This document shows, in pieces, positions 1-12,500 of a stretch of DNA of 64,000 nt (the first letter of the stretch is position 1; every line of letters begins with the position of its first letter). Under the pieces are notes generated by a model. That model made no database searches. It was given only the letters and a program-made list of their open reading frames with translations, and was not told the origin of the DNA. The position numbers were made by a program, and so were the translations under genes. The stretch covers positions 65,838,001-65,902,000 of the forward strand of contig NC_071671.1 of NCBI RefSeq assembly GCF_028554725.1, read 5' to 3'. This DNA comes from Zeugodacus cucurbitae. Its lineage: Eukaryota; Arthropoda; Insecta; Diptera; Tephritidae.

Positions 1-3000
1 ATGTGTGGTTGTATTTCTATGCGTGGAAGTCAAGTTGTTCAGTGTATAACGGTTACTTTCAGTCTGGCTGCTTTTTTCACGCAAATAATTCACAGCAAAT
101 GTGTCTGGTAGATGTCGGTTTGCTAGAGAAATGCATTTTTAGTGCGATAAAAAAAATTATTTACACCTGATTTGTGCTTTCATACATTTGTCTATGCAAT
201 GTATACAAATATACAAACATACAAATCCCAGCTTTATATAAGCCCTCCTTACTACCCCCCAAGCCCTTTTAACTCACTATGTGCCACTACATGCAACAAG
301 CAACTGTTGTTGTTGTTGTTGTACAACCGTCAGATAATGGCTGGCAACTTTTTTTTTTAGTACTCATGCCATAATTTACAATTGCTAATAACAGATCATA
401 AAAATGTTGGCTTTATTTGTTGCCATTCGCATTAATGTCTTTGCGCTGTGTTGCAAGCGAAATAATAATATGTACAATAACATAAGCAACAATTGCATTT
501 CGTCTACGAATGCCAGCGTAAACAGTAAGTGCAAAGAGTATACACACACACATCTTAATACATGAAGACTACGTGAAAGCTTTTGCACAGCCATAAAGCA
601 CCCGAGAGTAGTAGCGCATAAAAAGCACACGAAAATGCGCTCGAATATCACTTGTCACACATACACATACAAATAAAATGTGCAAATATATTTGTTGTTG
701 TTGTTTTTGTTTTGTACTATTTTGCTTTTACTACTTTTCGCTACCTTTTCTCCATTTTCTTTTTTTTTCTGTTTTTTTTGCGTCTCTTTTCATATTTAAT
801 TTTATTGTTATTTAAGTTTGTTTTTTTTTTTGCCTCCCTGGCAACGCCTCACATAAAATATATATTATATTTGTAATACGTTTACTCATTTATGGCTGCT
901 GCTCTGCGGTTTTTTGGTGTGACTGCCTTTCGTCTTAACGACCACGAGGCTTTAATTAAATTTCAATTTTTACTTAAATTATTGCGTCGCATAAAAAAGG
1001 CGTTCATTTAGAGATGCTAATATGTGGGCATGCCATACAAGTATTTAAATGTGTATGGAGCTGTCCATCAAACAGTCGATGGGAAAAAATTGCATACCGA
1101 AGATTAAAACAAAAATACATAGAAGTCAGTTTGGACTAAGATAGAGCACTGGAATTGTTTTAAGACCTACCATTTTGATTTATCATTAGTTCTCATGTCC
1201 TTCATATATTTTTAGTAATCTTGAGTGAATTTAGAAACTTCTTATATTTTTTCTTTTCAATAATTTTTTTAATTTTTAAAAAACTATTATGACCCTATAA
1301 ATACATATTTGTAAGTAAAATGATCCACTTCGTGTGCCGCTCATCACAGCAAACGTGCGTGAGAATTAGCACGCCCACTCCATTAATTCACAAACGCCTT
1401 GATACTCACAAGCCTTCAAATTGTTATATATTCCGCCAATTTCGAATTTCAATTAGACAAACCATAATAAATAGTATTATTTCACTAATTGAAAAAACTG
1501 TAGCGGCAACAAAAACGATTGATTGTAGAAATATGAGCGGGCGGCGGCAAGAAACAAGAAAATCGCGAAATAATGAAAAATTCAATTAACTAAGAGATTT
1601 ATCGCCTTCAAGCAAAGCAAAAATAAAATAAAAGAAAAAATGGCGGAATTGTTTATGTGTGTTAGTGACTTTGAAGATGACCCAGAATTAGTATTAGTTT
1701 ATTTATGGAAATAAAATTAATTATGAGGTTTTGCGGAATCGCATGAGTATTGTAATGAAAATGGCATAAGTAGAAAAAAAAATAAAAAAGTTGTTTGATA
1801 TAAAAACTATTTTCGTTTAATTAAAATTTTTTAAAATAAAAAATTTTAAAAATAAAAAATTAAAAATTTTAAAAATAAAAAATTACAAATTTTTAAAATA
1901 AATAAAAAAAATAAAATAAAAAAAATTGTTATGTTTTTTTATTAAAAAATTAAATTTAAAAAATTTTGTTTCATTCAACTTTTAAAATTTTAAGAATTTT
2001 TTTAATAAAAAGGTTTAAATTTAAAATTCTTTTTATAAAATTAAAGTTCTTTTTATGAAAAAAATTAAAACTGTTTTAAGAAAAAAATTATATTTAAAAA
2101 TTTTATTTCATTTAACTTTTTTAAATTTAAAAAATATTTTTTCGAAATTATTATTATTATTTTATTAATTTTTTTAAATGTTTTTATTTATATTTTTTAA
2201 ATATTTGTTTATTTATTTTTTTTAAATATTTGTTTATTTATTTTTTTTTAAATATTTGTTTATTTATTTTTTTTTAATTCATTTGATTAATTTTTACGCA
2301 ATTCATGCATTCCAAGTATTTTTTTTCTTCCAAAAAATATTTGCATGCCACACAAAAAGCGACATGGATTAAAAGCGCCACATACCTTATTTCACTAATT
2401 TTTGCCATAGAAAAAAAAACGAGTACAATACAAACTCATAATTATAGCATTTAAACGAAATTATTGTGTATTTTTTATAAATTACAGCGCAATTTATGGC
2501 ACGCATCAAAATTCCCTTTCTCAATAATGGCTGCATAAAAACTGTCATTATTTTTTTTTTTTTTAAGTGGCTGCAGATAAATATTGGCGCAAGCTTCATA
2601 TTGCATATTTTATCACATTGTTCGTGTGGCCAAACATTTTTTTCTGAATTAAAATTTGTATTTTTTTTATTTTAGTTGGTTAGCTTGTTACGTGATAACT
2701 TTCCTTTTAAGCCACATTTTTTGTTGTTATTTTTTTTTGTATTTTTATCGTGCTTTTTTCGTTGTAATTTTATTTATTTTTCACTTTTTTGTGTTTTCTT
2801 TCACATTACTTTTTCATTCAATTGATTTATTCAACCAATCATTCCCCTATACTTGTCCATCGGCCTTTATGTTAAACTTTCTTTCAAAATACAGTTCGTT
2901 CTATTTCTCTCTCTATTTCTTTTTCTTTCTCCTTTTCTTGTGTTTTTAGTTATTATTTTTAGATTCATGTTTTTAAAATCTTCTTGTTGTTATTACATTA

Positions 3001-6000
3001 GATTCCCCAAAATTTTTGTTAGAATTCTTACAAGTCCCTCCAAATTTTATTTATGAGCAGAAAAGTTTCCTTCCAAAAGTTCTTTCAATTCCCAATCCCA
3101 GATTTTTTATTTTTTTATTCGTATTGAATCGTAGAAAATGAGTTTATCCTGTACGCAGTTCTTAGAAAACCAACTTTTCTGGTCTCTATGGATTTTATAG
3201 CGAACACCTTGACTATTTGCTAGCTCAAAAGTCGATGTTATATAAGCATGTTTGATACCATCTCCTCCTATTTGCTCCGCATCGGCCCGAAAGCCAATCT
3301 CTCACATGCTGCACTACACACTGAAGTCAAGAGTTCCGGCCGGTGAATGCATTATTTTGCATTTAATTAATAAACACTACAGAAATCAGTCAACAATAAA
3401 CAATTAAGATGGTTTCTCAAACACGCACGGTTACACACACACACTCACATATACTCTCATTTATATGCAAATGTAACGGACATTGCGTGCCAATGTTACA
3501 AGGAAAGATGCGAGTTCTCTGTTTGTTGTAGCAACAAGATGCTGGGAAACTAAAACAAACATGCAAGAGTAAGAGATGTTATACAAAGGCAAAGGAAGGA
3601 CAAATAAAAGAAATAGAATATTAAGAGCAAAAAGGGTAAAGAGTTAAGGAGGAGGAAAGTCAGATTGAGCGCGTTTAAGCCAACAATTAGCCATGACTCT
3701 AGCGTGTTGAGGGCTTTTGGGCTTGTATGATCAATGATCTGTGCGTCGTTGATAGCCAGTAAATAACAGACGACTGCAAAGATCCTTGCGTTGCCGATGA
3801 TCAACAGCTGTGTGTTGTTGTTTTGTTGTGCACTTTGAGCAGATGGTTGTTTCACTTGAATTGCCGTGTAAATATGAAATCGAAATGCAAAGGAAGCAAC
3901 AGGCTGCAGTTGAGTTAGCTCCTAGACCTTTATATGCATGTATGTATGTATGTTTGTGTTGCCAAGTGCAAAAAGGGTTCAAGTGAGTGCTCGACTATTT
4001 AGTTAGTCTCTACATTTATATGTACTCAGCTGTTGGCTGATATAAAGTAGACAGGAAGATTTCTTATATAAACACCGGAGGCTAGCTGGAGGACGATGGT
4101 GCTAGCAACCGTCATAACACTCATTAGTATTTTATGGTACTTCAGCTACATACATTACTAACGCCATTATGATGGTAATCATTACTATTTTAAATGCTAA
4201 TTATTTTATTATTTTTGTTGTTGTTATTTATTCGCTATTCGCTGTTGAAATTTTAATTTGACTGGCAACTGCTAAAAACAACAAAAGTTCCGCAATAAAC
4301 AACAAAAGCAACTTAACAACAACAACAACATACATTTATTAGCACCATTGATCAGCCTGCATAGCTGCGTTTTATTTGCATTAAAATGCATCCGTGTGAG
4401 TGAGGGATAGATATGTATGTGTGTGAGAGAGCTGATATGCGCATGTATTGCAGTGAACGTGCACATGTTGCTAGTGTCTGGACAGACATTTGATGTGTGT
4501 AAACACCTGAATCGGTAATGGTGCAATTACCACCAGTCGATGTCGGCAAATGGAAACACTTACATACATATGTACATATGCAAATAAGCACATACAACCG
4601 TATTTACTTTTATTCGAGATATGCCGCTTGAGGTGCCGACAAGCTGAAGATGCCGTCTAGACATGGGCGTCACATATTATTAAGAGTCTACAAAAGAAAG
4701 ACAGACTCTCTCAGACCCTAAAAATTCAGCAGACTCATGGATTTATTTGGACTCAATTAAAGAAAACCACATTTAATAATAAGAAGAAGTCTTAAATTGC
4801 CAAAGAAAAGCTTTATTAAAACTCTCTGAAATCTTTTTAGTACTTAGTTATTGATTTGGGAACCTAACCTCAAAATGTTTGGAACTTAAAACCTGTTTTT
4901 AGAATATGTATTAAATATGGCCATGAAAGCTTTAAAGCTCAACTTTAGATTAACTTTTGAATGTATGTTCCTTCTACTTCTTCGTCTCAAAACTTACTTT
5001 TTCCCTTGTATGCAGATCCGAAAAATCTATCAGCTTCAAAAATCAACTAAAACATTATCCTTCCTCGAACCAAACTTCGCTGTCACTGTCCTTAAAACAA
5101 ACACCTGTCAACAGTACCCCTTTCGTCGCCGCTGTTTCTTGCGCATGCGTTGCAGTTATTTATTTCATTTGCATATTGCCCATTTACTACAACATAACAC
5201 ACCGTAGCGCCGCGTTTGCCGTTTGCGTCGTCTCCGGCCTTCTCCAAACATGGCGCGGCAAGCACCATGCCACACGGTTTCTCAACGCTTTGTTTTTCGC
5301 TTATGCGCTCATATTTGTGTTGGCTTCCATTAGCGTTCTTTTAATTTAATTAACACAATCAAAGGCTGCACAACTCTGCCTGCAACTGCAACCAACAACA
5401 ACGCCGAAACCGCCACTCTAAAGTGGCTGCTGCAATTCAAAACGTCAACGACCAACGATCTTCGGATGATGATCAACGTTCACAGCATCCACAAATGATC
5501 ATTGTAATACCTGACTCAGTCAATTAATGGCGTTGGTACTACACGTACGCTATTATTTAAATATTTAATAAACATTTCTTTTATACAACTACAAGGCTCA
5601 TACTTTGGCTACGATAGTGTCTCTCTTGTCGTCTCTGCTCTTGCCGGCCGATCGTCATGTTTACTCATTTGGAGATTTCGCATTTGCATTTTGTCACGTC
5701 ACTCAAGTTTGTGTCTTATTATTTCTAACTCTTCCACTTTGTCTTCTTCTCTTTCCCACACTTCGCTTGCCGCTGCCTATTCTACTTGTATGTGAATCGT
5801 CGCGCAGTTGCTGGCTAAGTGCAACAATTGAGTTGTTTTGTTGATTTAGGTCCAACGAAACGCAGAGATGATTATCATTCGCCTCTTAGAGTGATCATTT
5901 TGTTGAGGTTTCGAGCCTGAAGTCTGATGACATGGTTCATGCATCAAATATTCGTATATTTTTTATTTATTCATCTCAATTAATACGCCGGTGAAGCGTT

Positions 6001-6525
6001 TTTTTTTTGTAAAGGTGGCGGCATAAATGAAAGTAATGCAAATTTTTGATTAAGACTCACAATAAAAGGTAGAATACTTGATAAAGGTTTTTATTTTCAT
6101 TTCATTGACAATTTAGCTGAGTCATTTCGTAGGTGTGGGTTGTCTTTCTAGAAAAGAGACGATTGCAGTATTATATAAAAACTGTACAAAGGAACATAAA
6201 AGATGAAAATGTCTTTAACAGTATTTAAATAATATGAATTCATCTTTAAAATGCATATAGAATCATTTATAATTCTCCTATGTAAGATTGAAACTCGATA
6301 AAAGAAGCTTAGAATTCAAATGAACGAGAATAGAAAATGAAGTGATCTCAATGATCATTTATAGATCGTTTTTCGACATCATCCTTTAATAAATATTTAA
6401 TATGTTATGTATTTTCGAATTTGAAGAATACAAAACTTTCAAGCTCAGCTTTGAAAGCTTTTTATACAGCTATTTTTAACACTCAACTAAATTCCATATT
6501 TTCCTCTCTCTCTCTTCACTTACAG
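1..6525 (+). other. retn: Intron of retn (3' part) with low-complexity DNA
   Basis: No upstream ARID exon is visible here. The stretch ends in a polypyrimidine tract and a TTACAG acceptor just before 6526, so I read it as the 3' part of a long intron (at least 6.5 kb). It holds TTG runs near 306-322, a very AT-rich block at 1775-2290, and T-rich stretches near 2640-3120. The open frames present (for example 1320-1589, 4957-5349 and 5605-5844) show no recognisable domain and look like chance frames. The intron assignment is inference from exon phase and family structure. Confidence 0.75.
2199..2276. repeat. Short AT-rich tandem repeat, 25-26 bp unit
   Basis: The motif AAATATTTG followed by TTTATTTATTT and a T run begins at 2199, 2224 and 2250, giving three units of 25-26 bp inside a longer AT-rich block in the retn intron. 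Unit length varies only in the T run, which fits slippage. Confidence 0.7.
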
Positions 6526-6673
6526 ATACATGAAATACCTTTATCCATACGAATGCGATAAGAAGAATCTGAGCACACCGGCTGAGCTGCAGGCGGCCAT
6601 TGACGGCAATCGGCGTGAGGGTCGTCGCTCCAGTTACGGGCAATACGAGGCTATGCATACTCAAATGCAAATG
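6526..6673 (+). CDS. retn: retn exon: C-terminal end of ARID domain
   Basis: The acceptor TTACAG ends at 6525 and the donor GTGAGT starts at 6674. The first base completes a codon begun in the previous exon (expected Gln in ARID3 proteins), then Tyr and 48 codons follow, ending in phase 0. The KYLYPYE segment and the LSTPAELQAAI block are the last helix region of the extended ARID typical of ARID3. The upstream ARID exon is not in the window. Confidence 0.93.
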
Positions 6674-8756
6674 GTGAGTAAAGCAAACACAATTTCCATC
6701 TACTTTGCAACAAAACTAAACGATCTCCTTTCTTTGTTTCTTCCCTTCCTTCACTGCAGCCGCAAATTGGACGTCCAACATTGCCGGGAAGCATACAGCA
6801 AATGTCACCGTTGGCGCTTGTCACACACGCCGCCAATAATCAGCAAGCGCAAGCCGCGGCTGCAGCTGCCGCCGCACACCACAGACTGATGGCGCCCTCC
6901 TTCGGTCAAATGCCAAATCTGATGACGCACGAATTTGAGCAGCGCATGATGGAATATATCAAATTGATACAGGTGAAGAAGGAGCAGCAGAACAACGCCG
7001 CTGCGGCGGCGGTGGCGGCAGCTGCAGCTGCTAGTGGCAATGTGGGCGGTGTTGTGGGTGCCGATGCAGCGGCTTTGGCGCGTGTCAGTGCAGCTGGCAG
7101 CGGTAATGCGGCGCACATGAAACAACAGCAGCATCAACATTCAGCAAGTCCGGAACCTGTCAATCATGAGGCTATGAACGCATTGGATATTTCGCGCGTC
7201 GCATTTTGGCAAATGTATCACAACAACACCAGCCCGCCAACATCGATAAACACCTCACCACAGGGAAATGTGGCCGGAGCGGCGAATATCGGTGGAGTAA
7301 ATGCAATGGGCGTGCCAAGTCTAAACGAACAAAAGTGAGTATCTGAAGTATTTTAGTTGAACAGTTGTGCATTTAATCGCCAGCGCGCCATCTGTTGACT
7401 CAACTGTATATCTTTCTCTTAAGTTATTGCGTTTTGCAACCATACTAAACACTATTTTCGCTTTCTTCGCATTTTTCTAGCAGTGAAGCACTCAACCTTT
7501 CCGACTCACCGCCAAATATCAACAACATCAAACGCGAGCGTGAACGCGAACAATCGCCGGAGCCATGCGATCGCGACGATTTCCATAACCAATCACCGCC
7601 AGCGAAACGTGGTGCACTCAACTTCCCAACTGGTTTTTATCTACCACCCGGCATGGCTGCAGCAGCAGCAGCCGCGGCTGCCGCCAATTTCCATCAACAG
7701 AACCACAGCAACAATCATCTGCCACAAGACTCCGATGGTGAGGATGGCGATGATGACGCTGATACGCACAACACCACCAACAACTCAATGGCACAAGACG
7801 AAGAGTCCGAACGCCCAGCATTGAATGGTCATCATCTTCAACAACATCATCTCCATCAGCTGCATCACTTGCCACACAATCTACAAATGCCCCACCATCA
7901 ACATCTCGTCAACAATACGAGCGGCAATCATGACAAGTCTGATGACTCGGCCATCGAAAATTCTCCCTCGACCAGCGCGGTTTCGGCTGGTGGCGGTGGC
8001 GTCGACAGCGCCAATGACAATGGTGCTTGTGGTGGCAGTGCGAGCGGTCACATTTCACCGGTGTCTACAAAGAAGATTCACCTGTCGAAGCAACAAAATA
8101 ATGGTGGCGCATCAGCGATGGATTGCAGCAGTGGTGGTGCTGGACGCGCTCAATCCAATAGCCCCAGTTTAGGTGGCGTGGAAGACGCATTAAATCTGCT
8201 TTCGGGCATGCAATTCCGTGTGGCGCGTAATGGTGAGTACAAAATTTAAAATTATAAAAGCTCTCAAGAACGTACATATGTATCTTTAAAGCTTTCGAAT
8301 TTCTCCGTTATTTTTGAAAACATCGTTAGTAAAACTCCTTTTTCTCTATTCTACACAGGCACCAACGCTAATGGCGAACAACAATTGACTGTAAACCTCG
8401 AATTGAATGGCGTTAAGTACTCGGGTGTACTAATCGCCAATACCGCTAACAATACCAACTCCAGAGCTCCTTCAGTAGCGGATCTTCAGCAAAATAAAAG
8501 CGAACTCATGGAGAACAACGAATTAACAGATGCGACAGCAGATGAGGCAAAAGATATGAGCGCGGGTGGTACCAGTGGTGCCGACGCTGACATCGAAGAT
8601 GAGGACATGGCTGATATGGCCAGCACAACCAGCACTGACGAAGCTTCGCCAACAAAATTGAACAAAAATGTTGGCAACGCTTTAACAGCAATCAATAATA
8701 ACGGTGCGCTAAATGACAGTAACGTTATAAGTGATACCGTTATGTCGGCGTCTTAA
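6526..8756 (+). CDS. retn: retn (dead ringer/retained), ARID3-family transcription factor, last four coding exons
   Basis: Joined exons 6526-6673, 6760-7334, 7481-8232 and 8359-8756 give 623 codons and a TAA stop. The protein is a nuclear sequence-specific DNA-binding factor of the ARID3 family; in Drosophila it acts in embryonic patterning and in neurons controlling sexual behaviour. The window starts at the C-terminal end of the ARID domain (YMKYLYPYEC, then the LSTPAELQAAIDGNRREGRR block). Long Ala, Gln and His-rich linkers follow, then a C-terminal block containing NLELNGVKYSGVLIAN, which matches the second half of the REKLES region used for self-association and nuclear-cytoplasmic traffic in ARID3 proteins. 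Introns are short (86, 146 and 126 nt), with GTGAGT donors and CAG or TAG acceptors, and all phases agree. The N-terminal third, including most of ARID, is outside the window. The Drosophila protein has about 900 residues, so the length fits. Family identity is recognised from motifs. Confidence 0.93.
6760..7334 (+). CDS. retn: retn exon: Ala/Gln/Met-rich linker
   Basis: It starts in phase 0 right after a TGCAG acceptor (6755-6759) and ends two bases into a codon before GTGAGT at 7335. The frame reads PQIGRPTLPGSIQQMSPLAL, then polyalanine tracts, an EFEQRMMEYIKLIQVKKEQQ helix-like stretch, a second Ala-rich tract, and a segment ending in SLNEQ. The FEQRMMEYI segment and the Ala runs fit the region between ARID and REKLES in fly Dri proteins. 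Confidence 0.92.
7481..8232 (+). CDS. retn: retn exon: acidic and His-rich linker, start of REKLES region
   Basis: The acceptor is the tandem site TAGCAG at 7478-7483. Use of the first AG gives Asn-Ser-Glu-Ala-Leu; use of the second drops one Ser and stays in frame. The exon encodes a basic and acidic patch (KRERERE), PPAKRGALNFPTGFYLPPG, a run of Ala, a Gln/His-rich stretch (HHLQQHHLHQLHHL) and a Ser/Gly-rich segment. It ends with ALNLLSGMQFRVARN one base into a Gly codon before GTGAGT at 8233. The LLSGMQFRV motif marks the start of the conserved C-terminal region. Confidence 0.92.
8359..8756 (+). CDS. retn: retn last coding exon: REKLES-type C-terminus and acidic tail
   Basis: The acceptor ACACAG ends at 8358 and the first two bases complete the split Gly codon. 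The exon encodes GTNANGEQQLTVNLELNGVK and YSGVLIAN, the beta-like half of the REKLES region. An acidic Asp/Glu/Met-rich tail (DADIEDEDMADM) follows, and the TAA stop is at 8754-8756. The match to ARID3 proteins in the ELNG.KY.GVL block is clear; the tail is less conserved. Confidence 0.92.
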
Positions 8757-10400
8757 AAGAAGCTACATAGTAGTGTAGGGAAGGCGCAAGTGCTAGGGAG
8801 AGAATTAAATAGTAACAGAAACAGAAACTGAATAGGGGAACAGAAACAGAAACATACCTAAATGGTACTGTGTATGTGTGTTTGTAGCGCTGCAGCGCAC
8901 ACAACGGAGCAGCTGCTAAGCAAAATGAATTCCAAAATATCCACAATATGCCCTGCGCTTGCCACATAGAGTTGGTGGGGCGGCTAAGCGTGGGAACAAC
9001 AAAACTATAAAAAATAAACTAGACGCTTAAGTTGTATATTTACGCTAAAATTTAGAAAACGATAAAGACGCATATAATTATTGTATATATAGCAACATGC
9101 GCAAGTGAGTGATAAGTTCATTATAAGAAAACAAATACCTAAATATTTTTTGGTTCTGTTGGTGAAAGTGCTGTTGCACCCAAGACTAGAAATCCAAAAA
9201 AAGTTGGCATGGAAACGTGAAACCGTAACTGACCCAAAACAAGATATTCGAAGAGCTGACGCTCAAGTGAAAGCGCTAGAAAGCTTTCATTATGCCTAAA
9301 GCTTATCGAAGCGCTTCGGTGAAAGCTACTAAACGCAGATCCATTTCAAATCAGCAAATGTATATAGTGACGTCTATAAATGGTTGCAAATCAGACTAGA
9401 ACATAAAAATAAACACAACTTCTTTATATTAGAATTGTATATATGCATATAGTAGAGAACCGTTAAAAAAGCTTAAATAGTATTTCATTCATACCAAGCG
9501 AAGAAATGACGCGCCTATGCGCTTACACTATAAAAAATAATACCAAAGGATATATTTTTTTAATTTATGTATTGTAATATATATTGAAAAGTACTACTGA
9601 AGTCTTATAGAGCGCGCGTTGAATTGCTGCAGAAATTAAGCAAAATTAACTAATAGTTTAAGCTTAAATATAATTATTTAATTATAAAACAGAATTTAAC
9701 TACTCGAAGAAAATCTAGTGTTAATTCAATATTAAAGCATGCTTAAAGTTAAAAAAAAAAATTAATAATTATTATAATTATAATTACAAAAAAAAAATAA
9801 TTTAGTTTTAAATAATTTTTTGTTATTTTTGTATAACTTTGAAAACGCTTATTTTTATAATTTGATTTTTTCCAATTATTTGTTTTTATTTATATAAAAA
9901 AATACTTATAAATGTAATTAAATTCAACTACTACATTTAAATGAACCAACTACCTATTACTATATATATATAAATTTAGTTTAATAATTCACAAGTGCAA
10001 GTGCATGAATATTTAATATGTAATCAATAACTATTTCTAAGTTTAAAAGTAAGCTTAAGCCTAGCGATGGTAGTAAATAATAAGAAAAAAAGTAAAAAAA
10101 AAATCGTGTAACCGTAAAACATTGTCAGTTATAGTAGTTACACACACATATATACATAATTACACTAAAAGCGACAAAAATACAAAAAAAGTGTTGAATT
10201 TCATGACAAGAAAAGGAAAAAAAATAAAAAAAAAAAATTATAAAATTTAATATTTACATTTAATTTATTTTAAATAAGAACATGTTCATTCCCGCTGTGC
10301 TAAAAGATGAATTAATATTTATAGATAATTAGAATATACGCATACATTAATAGTTTTAATTATCTATATTATTTAAAAATAAAAAAAAAATATATTCATG
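8757..10400 (+). other. retn: retn 3' UTR (candidate, end uncertain)
   Basis: A-rich, stop-rich DNA follows the TAA with no further coding signal. AATAAA hexamers lie at 9013-9018, 9408-9413 and 10378-10383, and another at 11035-11040. Alternative polyadenylation is possible; I cannot choose among them from sequence alone. A chance open frame at 9105-9299 has no known domain. Confidence 0.5.
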
Positions 10401-11890
10401 CAAAACTCTTGAGTTATTTATTAATTTCACTTTTTTATTATCATTCATAAAGCTTGTACTACTTTTAAACCAATCTATTTGCCTTCATAACGTGAACTGT
10501 GCTTTAATAGCTTTCAATCACTCAATCTTCACTTGAGAAGCTTTCAGAGCTCGCGAAAAGTCTTAAAGCTCTTGAAAATCACAAGTGTATCTATTTTCCA
10601 CAGTTTTTAACTTTTTCAGCGTAAAGCTGATGCTTTTCAAGCAAATATTTCCAGATCCATGTTTTATGTCGAGATATTATCCCATACATTTACAATGACC
10701 GTTATTCACTCTCGCCGATTTAAAGGAGATCGTGATCTAAAATATATTTAAATTTTTGGTAGTTTTCCTGTTTCATACAGAATTTACAAAAAAAAAAAAT
10801 GTTTTTAGGAAGTTTTTTTTTTATTTTTTTTATATTATGAATATACGCTTTATTCTTATTTTTATCATTAATCATTTGTATATATTTAGATATTATAAAG
10901 CGATATAGAGCTTTCACCATTTTGATAAACCATAAACTAGCACAGTGGATTATTCTTTTAGTATTTTAATGATCGTTCGAGTTAATTATCAATTATTTTG
11001 AGCGTCTACCGAAGAATATGTCACTATACGAAACAATAAACCTATAAAATCCACAAGAAAGACATACTAGAACCAATTGCATGTTTGTAATTGTAAATAT
11101 ATTTTGAAAGCAGGCTAAAATATAATGTTATCATTAGGAAATAATATTAAAAGCAAATAAATAAATGTAAATTTATGCAAATGTAAATAGTAATAAATGA
11201 TAAATATTTATTTATTTTATGTGCTTTATTTATGTTTTATACTTTAATTGCATTTTTAAAACATTTTTAGAATAATTTTCTCACTATAAATCGTATCTAT
11301 AGTTCAGATTTTATTGATTGATTGATTAAAAACATTCACGTTTTTGTAAATATTAAATTGCATACCATAATACAAACGCTTTAGGAATAAGTTGTTTAAT
11401 TGAATTGTTAACTATTAGAATATGCTATTACTAACTAAGGATATCAAAGAGAAATGTGTTTAGATTAATATGTTCGTATTAGCTATAAATTCAATTTCTC
11501 TACATATTTCGTAAGTAGTTCATAGACATTAATTAAATAAGATAATAAAAAATAGATGCTGTATTGAATAAACATGAAAAAATGGCAACTCTGTATTATT
11601 TATTTCATATTTTTTTAGGTGAAGTATTTAATTAATAGAGAAAATTGCCATCGATGCAAAATTATTACTCCTTAGACATTTTTATGAAGTTTGAGAGAAA
11701 TAGTTATCTGTTTATTGAACAAAAACAAGAAAAAACGTTAACTTCGGCTATACCGAAGCTAATATACCCTTCACAGGTGCATTTATTTTAGTAACTATGT
11801 GTTTAAGCAAATCTAAAGACAGAAGAAAAAGTAAGTAAAAAAAGAAAACATTTTATTAATTCTTTTTAGCGGGTTGTTTGGTAGAAACAT
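10401..11890. other. AT-rich intergenic DNA
   Basis: No gene seen. At 11730-11775 there is a GTTAACTTCGG...CCGAAGCTAATATA palindrome-bearing sequence that leads into the 154-bp tandem array and probably belongs to the same repeat family. Confidence 0.5.
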
Positions 11891-12500
11891 TAAGGTTATA
11901 TAGTTAACCGATCTGAACAATTTCTTCGGAGATTATATTATTACCTTAAGCAGTAATCCATGTCAAATTTCGTGAAGATACCACGTCAAATGCGAAGATT
12001 TTCCATAAAAGCCATTGATTCCGATCGTTCGGTTTGTATGGCAGCTATATGCTATAGTGAACCGATCCGAACAATTTTTTCGGAGATTAAATTAATTCTA
12101 TGAGCAATAACTCACACCAAATTTCGTGAAGATACCACGTCAAATGCGAAGATTTTCCATACAAGCCATTGATTCCGATCGTTCGGTTTGTATGGCAGCT
12201 ATATGCTATAGTGAACCGATCCGAACAATTTTTTCGGAGATTAAATTAATTCTATGAGCAATAACTCACACCAAATTTCGTGAAGATATGTAGTATAATG
12301 CGGAAGCTTTCCATACAAGCCCTTGATTTCGATCGTTCAGTTTGTATGGCAGCTATATGCTATAGTGAACCGATCCGAACAATTTTTTCGTAGATTAAAT
12401 TATTTCTATGAGCAATAACTCACACCAAATTTCGTGAAGATATGTAGTATAATGCGGAAGTTTTCCATACAAGCCCTTAATTCCGATCGTTAAGTTTGGT
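11890..12500. repeat. Tandem array, 154-bp unit, four copies
   Basis: CCGATC(C/T)GAACAATT begins at 11908, 12062, 12216 and 12370, and (C/T)CGATCGTT begins at 12021, 12175, 12329 and 12483. Both series step by exactly 154 bp. Each unit carries GTTTGTATGGCAGCTATATG. Units differ by point changes only (for example ACCACGTCAAATGCG against TGTAGTATAATGCGG), so the last two resemble each other more than the first two. I believe related sequences are dispersed in tephritid genomes; I cannot name the family. Confidence 0.9.

Noticed and set aside
2656..3056. Two overlapping hydrophobic frames (97 and 67 codons)
   Set aside because: They are produced by T-rich DNA (Phe/Leu/Ser only), with no domain, inside the retn intron.
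6651..7140. Antisense frames over retn exons
   Set aside because: Shadows of the GC-richer coding exons; the plus-strand frame has matching splice phases and family motifs.
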